In this document: positions 49,920 through 58,866 of the stretch, piece after piece
How positions within the stretch are numbered: position 1 is the first letter of the stretch
How the letters are laid out: each line of letters opens with the position of its first letter
Origin: Paenibacillus sp. 453mf
GTDB taxonomy: Bacteria > Bacillota > Bacilli > Paenibacillales > Paenibacillaceae
Direction of reading: 5' to 3'
Length of the DNA: 64,000 nt
NCBI RefSeq assembly: GCF_900116105.1
Contig: NZ_FPAC01000001.1
Span: 2,669,135-2,733,134, forward strand
Notes under the pieces: generated by a model
Databases searched by the model: none
What the model saw: the letters and a program-made list of their open reading frames with translations, nothing else
Told to the model about the DNA's origin: nothing
Translations under genes and position numbers: made by a program

Positions 49920-51584
49920 TTACTTACCCTCAACAGAAGCTCTAGTGAAGTCAATTGCTCCACTGAAATCAAGGCTAACGCCTTTAAGGTAAGGCTTAGT
50001 TAAAGAAACATTTGTATAGTAGTACAACGGTGCAATAACCATGTCCTCTTCAACGAGCATTTTCTCAGCTTGAGCAAAAAGATCATTACGTTTAGCTGCA
50101 TCTTGCTCTACAGCTGCTTGCTCGATAAGCGCATCGTACTCAGGGTTTGCATAACCAGAATCATTGTTACCGTTGCCTGTAGTCCACATATCCATGAATG
50201 TCATTGGATCATTGTAGTCAGCAGACCAGCCAGCACGTGCTACTTGATAGTTCAGGTTCTTACGAGTTTCAAGGAACACACCCCACTCTTGGTTCTGAGT
50301 GGCAACTTCTACGCCAAGAGCGTTTTTCCACATATCCGCTACAGCTACAGCCAGTTTTTGGTGAGCTTCACTGGAGTTGTAGATCAGAGTAATTTTAGGA
50401 AGCGTTGTGTAGCCTTCTTCCTTCATACCTTCTTCAAGCAAACGTTTTGCTTCTTCTGCATTCTCTTGGAAGTATGCATCTTCAACTTCGGTACGGAACT
50501 CATCAGAAGCACCTTTGATACCTGGAGGTACAAATCCAAATGCTGGCAGCTGTCCGCCAAGAGTTACATTGTCAACGATCGCTTGACGATTGATAGACAT
50601 TGCAAAGGCTTTACGGATTTTAGCATTTTGGAAAGGCTCAGCTGTTACGTTAAACATATAGTAGTACGTACTAGCGATACCTTTTACATTAAATTCTTCA
50701 GGCAATTCACTTTGAACACCTTTGATTTGGTCTGTAGGGATTTCACCGTTAGGTGCACCAGCATAATCGATTTCACCATTTCTATAAGAAGAAAGTTCTG
50801 TCGCACCGCTGTTTGTCAAAGACATATCTACACGAGCAAGGCTGATGCTGTCTTTGTCCCAATATTGTTCATTCTTCGTAACTTGAATCTTTTGACCTGT
50901 TGTCCATTCAGTAAGCGTGAACGGTCCGTTAACAACCATCGAATCTTTGTTAGTCGCCCATTTGTCATTACCCTCAACAGAGGAATGAACTGGGTAGTAA
51001 GTGTAGAAGGAAGTCAGACCCAAGAAGTAAGGAGTTGGGTTAGCCAGTTTTACTTTAAGAGTCTTCTCGTCTACTGCTTCAACGCCGACTTGGGAGAAAT
51101 CTGTGATTTCGCCAGTGTTGAACTGTTCTGCATTCTCGATGTAGTACAGCTGATAAGCATAAGGTGGAGCCGGTGTAGAAGCGGGATCAAGGACGCGCTT
51201 CCACGCGAACACAAAATCGTTTGCTGTTACTGCATCGCCATTGCTCCATTTAGCATCTTCACGAAGTGTGAAGACGTATTCTTTGCCATCTTCAGAAATT
51301 TCCCAAGATTCCGCAACACCTGGAACTGGGTTACCATCTTCGCCCATACGAACTAGGCCTTCATACATAAGCTTCAATACCGTGTTAGTCTGGCTGTCTT
51401 GAGCTTGAGCCGGGTCAAAAGTCGGCGGTTCAGCACTCAAATTAATGTTCAAAACCTGTTCTGCTGGTGCATTTCCTTCACCAGATTGACTGCCTTCATT
51501 GCTATTGTCAGAACCGCACGCTGCAAGTACGGAACCAAATGCAAGAACTAGCGTCAAAAGGACTAACAAACTCTTCCTTTTCAT
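49920..51584 (-). CDS. oppA: Oligopeptide-binding lipoprotein (OppA type)
   Basis: Extracellular family 5 solute-binding lipoprotein. Signal peptide of about 22 residues with lipobox VLAAC, then a polar Asn/Ser/Glu linker. Core shows LNINLSAEPPTFDPAQA and ADYNDPMTFMDMW. 554 residues. Start ATG 51584 directly follows a TTG; GGGGGAA is 9 nt upstream. Maturation would use LspA at 10518-11021. A CodY-like box and a TATAAT lie upstream. Confidence 0.95.
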   Translation of the reverse strand: MKRKSLLVLLTLVLAFGSVLAACGSDNSNEGSQSGEGNAPAEQVLNINLSAEPPTFDPAQAQDSQTNTVLKLMYEGLVRMGEDGNPVPGVAESWEISEDGKEYVFTLREDAKWSNGDAVTANDFVFAWKRVLDPASTPAPPYAYQLYYIENAEQFNTGEITDFSQVGVEAVDEKTLKVKLANPTPYFLGLTSFYTYYPVHSSVEGNDKWATNKDSMVVNGPFTLTEWTTGQKIQVTKNEQYWDKDSISLARVDMSLTNSGATELSSYRNGEIDYAGAPNGEIPTDQIKGVQSELPEEFNVKGIASTYYYMFNVTAEPFQNAKIRKAFAMSINRQAIVDNVTLGGQLPAFGFVPPGIKGASDEFRTEVEDAYFQENAEEAKRLLEEGMKEEGYTTLPKITLIYNSSEAHQKLAVAVADMWKNALGVEVATQNQEWGVFLETRKNLNYQVARAGWSADYNDPMTFMDMWTTGNGNNDSGYANPEYDALIEQAAVEQDAAKRNDLFAQAEKMLVEEDMVIAPLYYYTNVSLTKPYLKGVSLDFSGAIDFTRASVEGK

Positions 51585-51629
51585 CAAGCATTTCCCCCTA
51601 AAAAGATGATGTGGTATATATGTTTATAG

Positions 51630-51635
51630 ATTATA
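51630..51635 (-). promoter_or_regulatory. Candidate -10 element of oppA
   Basis: A consensus TATAAT lies about 46 nt before the oppA start on the minus strand, but the nearest TTGACC (51644-51649) is only 8 bp away, so the -35 partner is unclear. Confidence 0.4.
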
Positions 51636-51663
51636 CAACCAGCGGTCAAAAAAATCTACATAA

Positions 51664-51678
51664 CTTTTTCTGAAAAAT
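51664..51678. promoter_or_regulatory. CodY-like box upstream of oppA
   Basis: CTTTTTCTGAAAAAT matches the CodY consensus AATTTTCWGAAAATT at 12 of 15 positions. It is about 30-45 bp upstream of the -10. Peptide importers are classic CodY targets, but whether this organism uses CodY cannot be seen here. Confidence 0.4.
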
Positions 51679-51739
51679 GACTTTTTTTCACCATTCGACA
51701 CATTCGACACATTTTGCACACAATTCGCGTTATGTTTCC

Positions 51740-52126
51740 TTACATTAAATCTAGTATGTAGCTGAATAATCCAAAGGCTAAAAGTACTATATAGCTGAAT
51801 CCCATTGCGACAAAAGCCATGCGCCAAACGGCTTTTATCATCCTTCTGTAGTTAATCTTCCCCTTTAGACGAGTTTGTGCGCTTCCAATTAAACCCAACG
51901 AGATGAGCAGAACCAGCAAGATCAGATAGAAGCCGAAACGTAAATCAAAAGTGCTATTAAACAACGCGGCAACAGCTGCGATCAAAAAGATTGTCGTTAC
52001 ATCCATTGCCGTATGAAGAGCCGTCTTCTTCGGTTTCTTAAAATAAACCATTCCGTAATACACGATCAAAAACGGAAAAAACGGAAGCATGCTAAGTACA
52101 ATAAGAAATGATCCGATAGCGTTCAA
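51740..52126 (-). CDS. DUF3397-type membrane protein
   Basis: 128 residues with four hydrophobic helices (about 5-26, 42-60, 63-82, 103-126) and a short basic loop. This layout and its place after a ketopantoate-reductase-like gene fit the DUF3397 family; function unknown. Starts with TTG at 52126; its GGGAG site overlaps the end of the upstream gene. Confidence 0.78.
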   Translation of the reverse strand: MNAIGSFLIVLSMLPFFPFLIVYYGMVYFKKPKKTALHTAMDVTTIFLIAAVAALFNSTFDLRFGFYLILLVLLISLGLIGSAQTRLKGKINYRRMIKAVWRMAFVAMGFSYIVLLAFGLFSYILDLM

Positions 52127-52132
52127 TTCCCT

Positions 52133-53083
52133 TTACTCCCTCCTTAGTGGCATTCCCTCAATAAGTTTCCATACGAGCTGATGACCTTCCGCACGCATTT
52201 CCGCCTCTCTTGCCATAGCGACAATACTGCCGTTAATAGCAGCAATCTCGGTTGGCCTGCCATGGAGGACATCCATACACATGGAAGACCAGTTGCTCGA
52301 GGTCGATTGACAAACAGCAACAACTTGTTCCCATAGATTTGCATCATATTCAATCCGATGAGCATCATAGACAGCCACAGCCTCAGTGTAGAGCTGCTTC
52401 ATCGCCTCCATTCTCTCTTGACTTGCCAGTAATTCCCCGTTTGGTATTTTCCAGAGAGAAGTCAGTGGATTAATTACCGCATTAATGACCAATTTCCGAT
52501 AAATCAATCTATCGATTTCATTCGACGATTTTGTATCAAATCCTGCTTTAAGCAATTTATGGACTAAAGTGTCCACCTCTGCCTCAATAGGTGCTCCTGC
52601 GCGATATGACCAGCCGATGTGCGTCTCTCCGTAACCAGCCCTTGTCACTTCGATCTCATCTATTCGTTTGGCACCCTCCGTTGTAATTGCAGCATACACC
52701 CGGGCTGAAGGAAATGCTTCGGTAATGACAGGGATATGTCCCGTTCCATTCTGAAAACAAAATATAGCCGTATCCAGCTTGCTGACCTTAGTCAGCATCT
52801 CCATTGATTCCTGAAGACCTCCTTGTTTCGTCATAAGCATGATTATATGTCCGGGCTTCTTCCTCCATTCCTCTGGTAGGGATACAAGCTCTCTCGCTTC
52901 AAATCTCCCAGCTTGTACGCTCCATACTTGTCCGTCCGGCTGGTTTATAGTAATTCCATTTTCAAGTAAACGTGCAGCCTGTGCTCTCGTTCTAGTCCAG
53001 AACCTTACTTCTTCTCCTGCATATACGAGGGCTCCGCCATACATAAGACCAAGAGAGCCCGCACCAATGACATCAATAACCAA
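52133..53083 (-). CDS. 2-dehydropantoate 2-reductase family protein
   Basis: NADPH-dependent ApbA/PanE fold. N-terminal nucleotide loop VIGAGSLGLMYG, catalytic-Lys region NEIDRLIYRKLVINAVINPL near 195, and C-terminal ApbA_C domain. Start TTG 53083 (VIDVIGAG) has GGAGGTGG upstream; the ATG at 53104 does not. 316 residues. PanE function in pantothenate synthesis is likely but related ketoacid reductases share the fold. Confidence 0.87.
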   Translation of the reverse strand: MVIDVIGAGSLGLMYGGALVYAGEEVRFWTRTRAQAARLLENGITINQPDGQVWSVQAGRFEARELVSLPEEWRKKPGHIIMLMTKQGGLQESMEMLTKVSKLDTAIFCFQNGTGHIPVITEAFPSARVYAAITTEGAKRIDEIEVTRAGYGETHIGWSYRAGAPIEAEVDTLVHKLLKAGFDTKSSNEIDRLIYRKLVINAVINPLTSLWKIPNGELLASQERMEAMKQLYTEAVAVYDAHRIEYDANLWEQVVAVCQSTSSNWSSMCMDVLHGRPTEIAAINGSIVAMAREAEMRAEGHQLVWKLIEGMPLRRE

Positions 53084-53145
53084 ATTCGTTCCACCTCCAA
53101 GCATACCTTTCTCTCTTACTATATATTAGTTAGAAGCATATGACA

Positions 53146-53186
53146 AAAGCCCATTTGACCACGCATTACGCGGTCAAACAGGCTTT
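53146..53186 (-). terminator. Terminator of rsfA
   Basis: AAAGCC..TTTGACC paired with GGTCAAA..GGCTTT, a long interrupted stem with a TTTT tail on the minus strand; also separates rsfA from the reductase gene. Confidence 0.82.
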
Positions 53187-53231
53187 GAGTTCCACAATCC
53201 CACTTCTAGACTTGTTACTGGATATCCAAGT

Positions 53232-53876
53232 TTATTCAATACGTTCTAGGTTACCATTCGCATCCATTTTGAACCGAGTTTTATCTTCTTCTTCCTCAGA
53301 TAAAAAAGCGAGTCTTCTGGCACGATCCATAATTTGAATGAGCGCTTTATAATCATCGTTTACTACCCGATAATCGGTTTGTACTTCGCTGACTTGCTTG
53401 GATAAGCGATCATTCTCAAATCTAAGCTCGTTCAATTCTTCTTCTTTTTCGCGCAATTCCTTCTCGATAAGCTTCAGCTGTCTAGAATTTTCCTGAACAA
53501 TCCCCTTCCATTGCCTTAAGAAGCGGATTACAGCGTCAATAGACAAGGTTTCCTCAGAGAACCCCTCTGTTCTGTACATAAGCTCATCGGTTTCCATTAC
53601 CGATAATGCTGCAACTTGAGGCTGAACAGCAGCATCTCTTTTCGAATAGCTTCGTTTTTGGCGCTGAGCCTTGGCAATGCCTATAGCTTCATCGTACTTC
53701 TTGCGAACGAAGCTGTTCCAGCGGAAACCGCATGCAGCCGAAGTTCTACCGATTTTTTCACCTACTTCCTCAAAAGCGGCAAGCTGAGTGCTTCCTTCCC
53801 GGATATGGCGAAGCGTAACATCAGCCAGGATCAAATCATCCTCCGCGCTCCATGCATCCTGTCTAACTGCAGTCAT
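53232..53876 (-). CDS. rsfA: Prespore-specific regulator RsfA
   Basis: N-terminal Myb/SANT-like DNA-binding region (about residues 5-62, WSAEDDLILADVTLRHIREG, CGFRWNSFVRKKY) and a C-terminal coiled coil (about 125-185). 214 residues. RsfA modulates forespore SigF/SigG genes in B. subtilis. GGAGG precedes the ATG. The 283-nt gap to the divergent DUF2626 gene holds that gene's promoter; I saw no clear SigF promoter for rsfA. Confidence 0.88.
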   Translation of the reverse strand: MTAVRQDAWSAEDDLILADVTLRHIREGSTQLAAFEEVGEKIGRTSAACGFRWNSFVRKKYDEAIGIAKAQRQKRSYSKRDAAVQPQVAALSVMETDELMYRTEGFSEETLSIDAVIRFLRQWKGIVQENSRQLKLIEKELREKEEELNELRFENDRLSKQVSEVQTDYRVVNDDYKALIQIMDRARRLAFLSEEEEDKTRFKMDANGNLERIE

Positions 53877-54083
53877 GCTATAAACCTCCTAACGACATCC
53901 ATAATCACAGCCTCACCTTACAGCACAAATCAAGCTATGAGATGAAAAGCCGGTTATAAAATTCAGCTTTAATCATTCTTATGCCCTTCATAGAGTTCAT
54001 AGAATCTATTTCATACTAAAATGTATTTCCAAATTGCTCCCTGGACATACCCTAAAAGATTTCGCTTTCATATCCATTTTTTA

Positions 54084-54112
54084 TTTACATCATTTTCCTT
54101 AACAGATATAAT
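54084..54112 (+). promoter_or_regulatory. SigA-type promoter of the DUF2626 gene
   Basis: TTTACA (54084-54089), 17-bp spacer, consensus TATAAT (54107-54112) on the plus strand, 48 nt before the start codon. Confidence 0.85.
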
Positions 54113-54159
54113 GTTACTTAGTAGTTAGACGAGCGTTCTTAAGAGAGGGGGTAGTCATC

Positions 54160-54396
54160 GTGGCGCGCATGTTTCGTGTGCTGGGATTTTTCACTCTAAC
54201 GATTGGTCTTATGGCCTTTGCAGGTAATATGTTGGAGATGGCTTTGTTATTTTTCCTTCAAACCGCTTTTTTCGTCATTCTCGGTTATTTGAAATTTACG
54301 GAGAGAACCTATATTTTATTGTTCTGGGCTTACATGATTATCACCTTTTCAGGCTTCAGCTACTGGACTGTATTCGAAATGGGCAAACCTCTATAG
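54160..54396 (+). CDS. DUF2626-family membrane protein (YqgY-like)
   Basis: 78 residues, three hydrophobic stretches (about 7-24, 26-44, 50-68), ending FEMGKPL. Fits the DUF2626 family of Bacillales, of unknown function. Starts with GTG at 54160, 8 nt after GAGGGGG; an ATG three codons on is the alternative. Bounded by its own promoter and terminator, so monocistronic. Confidence 0.85.
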   Translation: MARMFRVLGFFTLTIGLMAFAGNMLEMALLFFLQTAFFVILGYLKFTERTYILLFWAYMIITFSGFSYWTVFEMGKPL

Positions 54397-54407
54397 CACA
54401 TCTCATT

Positions 54408-54461
54408 AAACAAATAAAGAACGGATCAGCCAAGTTAAGCTGATCCGTTCTTTATTTGTTT
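54408..54461. terminator. Bidirectional-looking terminator after the DUF2626 gene
   Basis: A perfect 23-bp stem (54408-54430 with 54439-54461) around CAAGTTAA; GC-rich core with A-rich left and T-rich right flanks, so efficient for the plus strand. Confidence 0.95.
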
Positions 54462-54578
54462 TCTTTTTCATATGTATGTTTTAAGTATATGATACAGGAA
54501 GTTTGTAACTTGGTGGCTATCTCAATGCTATCAAGCTTTAGACCCATTTTACTAGTACAAGCTATAGGGAGGAAATAT

Positions 54579-55664
54579 ATGAGAAACCGTTCTATATATT
54601 ATGTGACCATCTGCTGTTCTATTCTACTGTTATTTCACCATATCTCCCCTATCCAGGCTGAACCCACCTTGGACGAGAATACGAGAGAAGTTCTGCAGAA
54701 CAGCCTGTCTATCGTTGAAATTGATCACGAGATCGAGCGCATAGAAGTACAGCAGCAGCAAATCGAAGAAAGCCGAGGGTCACTTGAAGCCGAAATGTCT
54801 GTACATAAGGAAGAAATGAAAGATCATCAGGAACGTGCTGCCTCTATTGTGAGGTCCTATTATATGGGGGAGCGGGATCAATTGCTGCATATTTTTTTGA
54901 AGGCAAAGTCGCTGCGCTCCATTCAAATCGTGGCAAGCTATTATGAAATTATCATAGGCAGAGATCATGAGGTACTTCATGCTTATCATTCGAGGCAGCA
55001 GGAGCTTGAAGAAATGGCAGTTAGACTGGATCAGAATGACGCAGAGCTTCGCATGCTTAAACATAATTTACAGAGTCAGCGGGAAAGAGTACTCTTGCTG
55101 GAGCAGGAAGTTGAGGATACGCTGGCGAGCAATGGTAACCGGGAACTGATGGAGAAGCTGATTGAGGAACTGAACACTTACTGGAACAATGTAGGCATTC
55201 ATGAGGTGAAGCGGTACTTCGGCGCACTTGCCTCCGCCATGAATCATCTGCCCGATTTCGTCCAACAGGAAAAAGGCATCATTTCAACAAATGGCCGAAC
55301 CTATTCGATTCGAATCAATGAAGAGCAATTAAACAATTTTCTGAGAGCGGAGAATGAAATATTCAACGATTTTGCTTTTGAATTTACCGATGATTATATC
55401 ATCGCCAGTGGAAAAAGAGACAATCTTGAGCTCGCTGTACAAGGTCATTACACCGTCATTGATGAGCCGACTAACGGTCTTCTATTTCATGTAGACAAGC
55501 TCGTATTTAACGGCTTTGAACTTCCGGATACAACGCGGAGCATGCTTCAGCAAGAATTTGATCTGGGATTTTACCCGCAAAAGCTCATGTCTTTCATCAA
55601 AGCAACCGATGTCTCGACAAAGGACCAGACGCTGGAAGTGACGCTCGAATTAGCCTTGAAATAA
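54579..55664 (+). CDS. Predicted secreted coiled-coil protein, unknown function
   Basis: 361 residues. A signal peptide (hydrophobic residues about 7-22, likely cut after IQA) is followed by long coiled coil (about 35-190, EIDHEIERIEVQQQQIEE) and a C-terminal globular part. The coil with an interrupting YYMGERDQLLHIFLKAKS resembles the N-terminal modules of PcsB/CwlO-type hydrolase regulators, but no hydrolase domain is present. Start ATG 54579 has GGGAGG 7 nt upstream. Converges with the next gene, 9 nt apart. Exact role unknown. Confidence 0.78.
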   Translation: MRNRSIYYVTICCSILLLFHHISPIQAEPTLDENTREVLQNSLSIVEIDHEIERIEVQQQQIEESRGSLEAEMSVHKEEMKDHQERAASIVRSYYMGERDQLLHIFLKAKSLRSIQIVASYYEIIIGRDHEVLHAYHSRQQELEEMAVRLDQNDAELRMLKHNLQSQRERVLLLEQEVEDTLASNGNRELMEKLIEELNTYWNNVGIHEVKRYFGALASAMNHLPDFVQQEKGIISTNGRTYSIRINEEQLNNFLRAENEIFNDFAFEFTDDYIIASGKRDNLELAVQGHYTVIDEPTNGLLFHVDKLVFNGFELPDTTRSMLQQEFDLGFYPQKLMSFIKATDVSTKDQTLEVTLELALK

Positions 55665-55673
55665 TACACCCGC

Positions 55674-56978
55674 TCATGGCTGTGGATTCTGCACAGACTC
55701 ACTCGGCATTTCGTCCTCTCCCTGTTGTGAGAACAAGGACTGCACACGTGAATAATATACCTCAGCAGTTATATCGCCACGCAAAAACTGTGTGATCAGG
55801 GGCTGTGCACTATTGAGCAAGTCTCCATTAAGCAGGTCATTACGATAAGCAGCCTCAAGGCTCTGTTCTAGAGCCTGAACAGGAATGGCTCTTGTAACGT
55901 CCCGCATCTCCAGCTCTTCATAAACGGATCTATAAATCGGCAGATTCCCTGTTTCTTCAAACCAGTCTTGTGCAGTTTCAGGGGATGTCATTGCCTTAAT
56001 CCATTCGGAAGCCAGGTCCATTTGCCCTGTTCTAGAGGAAATGGCAAAGCTGCGGCCCGTCACCGTAAGGGCCTGTGTTTCCACATCATTGTTAATGTAC
56101 TCGGTAAGTTCTCCACGATACTCAGGCAGCATATCAGACAGCTTAACAATTCCAGATATCCAGTTCAAATGACCGGAAGCAGAATTCTTGAAGTCTGTCT
56201 CAATATAAGGAAGGAGCATCTCCAGTTCTTGAAGCCTTGACTGCATTTGTTCATTCTGCTCATCAGGGTTGAAGAGATCTTCTGTTTGACGGATAATTCC
56301 TCGAAATTCAAGCCAGGAGGCAAAGGCCAGCGGATCTTCCACATCCAAAAAGAATGGCTTGTCGTCCGTCTCTGACCATGCTGTCATTCGGTTCATCCAA
56401 TCCTCATCAGTGCTCATTGATTGCAAGGGTGGTGACGACGCATTGTCTCTGCGGGCTTCAGCATAGATATATGGATCAATATCAAGAGGAACAGCCCAGC
56501 GATATTGATTCCATTCATTTACCGTAATCACCTGCGGAAATGGATCTGCAGCCATTCCATTCAGGTCATTCCCTATGAACGGTCTCAAATAGCCTTGCAT
56601 GGCAAACAACCGAACATGACGATTATTCAGCAAGGTAATGTCTGCACTGTCACCTAACATAAAACCTTCACGTATGGCTTCATACTCATCGCTTTCACTA
56701 GTTTCTTTCATATTATGTACTTCAACGCCGGTACCGATCCTATTTCCGATCTCCACAGCGAAGCGCTGAAAAACTGCAAATTCCTGCTCCTTCATCGACA
56801 CCGTTATTTTCAATGGCTGCTGCTCCTGTGGAACTTGAGGAGCTGGACGATATAACGGATCCGTGCTCTGATCGTCCTCATCCGTTACAGGGTCACGAGA
56901 TATTTCAAGGCTTGGAGACAATATGGTCAAGGACAACAATAACACGACAAACAGTATCCACTGGTTTCTTCGCTTCAC
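55674..56978 (-). CDS. Extracellular solute-binding-like protein, membrane-anchored
   Basis: 434 residues of the family 1 (sugar-type) solute-binding fold: LKITVSMKEQEFAVFQRFAVE, PQVITVNEWNQYRWAVPLDI and a C-terminal SEWIKAMTSPETAQDWF. The N-terminus has one hydrophobic helix (about 7-25) but no lipobox Cys, so it may be a signal anchor. Start GTG 56978 follows AGGGGAGG; the longer frame above it is unsupported. No permease or ATPase genes are adjacent, so transport is unproven. Confidence 0.85.
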   Translation of the reverse strand: MKRRNQWILFVVLLLSLTILSPSLEISRDPVTDEDDQSTDPLYRPAPQVPQEQQPLKITVSMKEQEFAVFQRFAVEIGNRIGTGVEVHNMKETSESDEYEAIREGFMLGDSADITLLNNRHVRLFAMQGYLRPFIGNDLNGMAADPFPQVITVNEWNQYRWAVPLDIDPYIYAEARRDNASSPPLQSMSTDEDWMNRMTAWSETDDKPFFLDVEDPLAFASWLEFRGIIRQTEDLFNPDEQNEQMQSRLQELEMLLPYIETDFKNSASGHLNWISGIVKLSDMLPEYRGELTEYINNDVETQALTVTGRSFAISSRTGQMDLASEWIKAMTSPETAQDWFEETGNLPIYRSVYEELEMRDVTRAIPVQALEQSLEAAYRNDLLNGDLLNSAQPLITQFLRGDITAEVYYSRVQSLFSQQGEDEMPSESVQNPQP

Positions 56979-57101
56979 AGCTTCGGTACCTCCCCTAGAA
57001 ATATCCAACCTTTCCCCATTATTGTACCAAATGGATAGTCTGCTTGTCCTACTAACTTCTCTTTCATTCTCCATTCTGGTTACTAGTCTAGTCAAAGAAA
57101 A

Positions 57102-57123
57102 GAACCGGAATGATATCCGGCTC
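57102..57123 (-). terminator. Terminator of the phoH-like gene
   Basis: GAGCCGGA/TCCGGTTC 8-bp stem with a G-U pair followed by TTTTC on the minus strand. Confidence 0.7.
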
Positions 57124-57161
57124 TTCTCAGCGATTTCTTCATTTTCCGGGAAATATATAGC

Positions 57162-58493
57162 CTACAAGAGATCAGCTGCCAGCTGAGCGAGCTTGGAGCG
57201 TTCGCCTTTTTCAAGCATAATGTGTCCGCTGATCCCTTCCTGACGAAACCGTTCAACAATATATGTTAAACCGTTGCTTGCTGAGTCAAGATATGGATGG
57301 TCTATTTGCTCTGGATCACCCATCAGAATAATCTTACTTCCTTCACCTACACGAGAAACAATGGTCTTTACTTCATGCTTCGATAAATTCTGAGCCTCAT
57401 CAATAATGATAAACTGCCCAGGAATCGATCTGCCTCGAATATAAGTGAGCGCTTCTACTTGTATACTGCCGAGTCCCATGAGTATTTTATCGATGTCACC
57501 CGCCTTTTTCGTATCGAACAGAAACTCCAGATTATCGTATATCGGCTGCATCCAGGGACGAAGCTTCTCCTCTTTCTCCCCTGGGAGGTAACCAATATCC
57601 TTGCCCATCGGAACCACCGGTCTTGCGATGAGAAGCTTTTTGTATTTATGCTCATCCTCGACCTTCAGAAGTCCTGCTGCAAGGGCGAGCATTGTTTTCC
57701 CCGTTCCGGCCTTACCTGTAATTGTTACCAGCGGTATATCATCATTCAACAATAACTCTAAAGCCATTCTCTGTTGTGCATTGCGTGCGACGATTCCCCA
57801 GACCGGATCATTACTGAGATATAGAGGCTCCAGCTTGGTAGCTTCCTGATTCACCTTAAGCAGGGCAGATTTACCCGTGCCCATCTCGTCCTTCAATATA
57901 ATAAATTCGTGTGGATACAGATTATAATTTAGCTGCAATGGTTTAATTGGCAGAAAACGATACGTATAAAATTCATCGATTACGGAAGGATGGACTCTAA
58001 TCGCAGTATACCCCGGATACAATTCACTTGGATCTGCGGTACGATCAGACAAATAGTCCTGAGTGTTAAGACCAAGCACATCTGCCTTGATTCGTACGAG
58101 TACATCCTTGCTGACTAAAACAATGTCTCGTGGTACCTCCTTATGCTCCTGCTCAAGCTGATAATTGAGCGCAACTGCCAGTATGCGATTATCATTTGTA
58201 ACTTCACCAAACATCTCCTGTACTCTAATGAAACTGCGGTGATTTAGTTCTACCTTTAAGTTTCCGCCATTCGGTAAAGGTACTCCACTGTGCAAATGTC
58301 CGTGCTCCCTTAATCCATCTAATGAACGCGAGACATATCTCGCATTTCTCCCTATTTCATCTGCATTACGCTTTTTGGAGTCGATTTCCTCCAGCACTAC
58401 GGCAGGAATTACAACTTCATGCTCGTCAAAAGCATAAATGGCGCCCGGATCATGAAGCAGCACATTCGTATCCAACACAAAAATTTTTTTCAT
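57162..58493 (-). CDS. PhoH-family ATPase with N-terminal PIN domain (YlaK-like)
   Basis: PIN-PhoH2 protein: PIN nuclease domain at residues 1-140 (FVLDTNVLLHDP, acidic residues EEIDSKK), then a PhoH ATPase with Walker A GKAGTGKTMLA near 255 and IIIDEAQN near 350. Family members are RNA-unwinding or RNase-type enzymes. Start ATG 58493 has GGAGGGG about 7 nt upstream. 443 residues. Confidence 0.93.
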   Translation of the reverse strand: MKKIFVLDTNVLLHDPGAIYAFDEHEVVIPAVVLEEIDSKKRNADEIGRNARYVSRSLDGLREHGHLHSGVPLPNGGNLKVELNHRSFIRVQEMFGEVTNDNRILAVALNYQLEQEHKEVPRDIVLVSKDVLVRIKADVLGLNTQDYLSDRTADPSELYPGYTAIRVHPSVIDEFYTYRFLPIKPLQLNYNLYPHEFIILKDEMGTGKSALLKVNQEATKLEPLYLSNDPVWGIVARNAQQRMALELLLNDDIPLVTITGKAGTGKTMLALAAGLLKVEDEHKYKKLLIARPVVPMGKDIGYLPGEKEEKLRPWMQPIYDNLEFLFDTKKAGDIDKILMGLGSIQVEALTYIRGRSIPGQFIIIDEAQNLSKHEVKTIVSRVGEGSKIILMGDPEQIDHPYLDSASNGLTYIVERFRQEGISGHIMLEKGERSKLAQLAADLL

Positions 58494-58647
58494 TGGTATC
58501 CCCTCCAAGGCGGCGTCGTTTAAGTACAGCTAGGGCAAGCTATGGGCAGCGATAAGGACAATCGTGTATCCCATATCTAAATGTATTCGACCGGGAGCAA
58601 ATAATTGTACAATTTCCTGAAAATATCCGTGGAATATGCATCGTTCA

Positions 58648-58773
58648 TCACATTAAATACAAAGAGCCCAGTGAACAGGGTTCACCGGGCTTGTATTCAT
58701 GACAAAACAGTGCATTTGTCAGCATATTCATATGAAGAGAGCGATATTCCATTCGATTAGCATAGTTGGACAT
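58648..58773 (-). CDS. Putative 41-residue peptide (own transcription unit)
   Basis: Begins MSNYANRMEYRSLHMNML, contains FCHEYKPGEPC and ends SLYLM. GGAGG lies 8 nt before the ATG, a good promoter 46 nt further up (58819-58847), and a hairpin overlaps its last codons. No family recognised; no membrane segment. It may equally be a small regulatory RNA with an incidental frame. The 373-nt gap between phoH and the LCP gene holds only this unit. Confidence 0.5.
   Translation of the reverse strand: MSNYANRMEYRSLHMNMLTNALFCHEYKPGEPCSLGSLYLM
58665..58691 (-). terminator. Hairpin ending the 58.7-kb small unit
   Basis: AGCCC.GTGAAC/GTTCAC.GGGCT, an 11-bp stem with one mismatch and a 3-nt loop, followed by CTTTGTATTT on the minus strand. 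It lies inside the 3' end of the 41-codon frame, so either it is a terminator and the frame is leaky, or it is an RNA structure. Confidence 0.65.
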
Positions 58774-58818
58774 AGACAGGACCTCCGCTAATGAATTCCA
58801 TCTATGGGATACATCCAC

Positions 58819-58847
58819 ATTATATCACTACTTCTTCAAGGTTTGAA
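58819..58847 (-). promoter_or_regulatory. SigA promoter with extended -10 for the small unit
   Basis: TTCAAA (58842-58847), 17-bp spacer ending TGA, then consensus TATAAT (58819-58824). Both the extended -10 and the perfect hexamer make it one of the best promoters in the window. Confidence 0.82.
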
Positions 58848-58866
58848 CAGATATTTTGCAGATGAT

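Noticed and set aside
50070..51356. A 428-codon plus-strand frame antisense to oppA
   Set aside because: It has Cys/Phe/Arg-rich composition and no recognisable domain or ribosome site, and oppA on the other strand is a clear family member. Likewise the long frame 46841-47791 opposite oppD.
51687..51716. Short direct repeat ACATTCGAC twice upstream of oppA
   Set aside because: Only two copies of about 10 bp in AT-rich DNA; no dyad or known operator form, so chance is a fair explanation.
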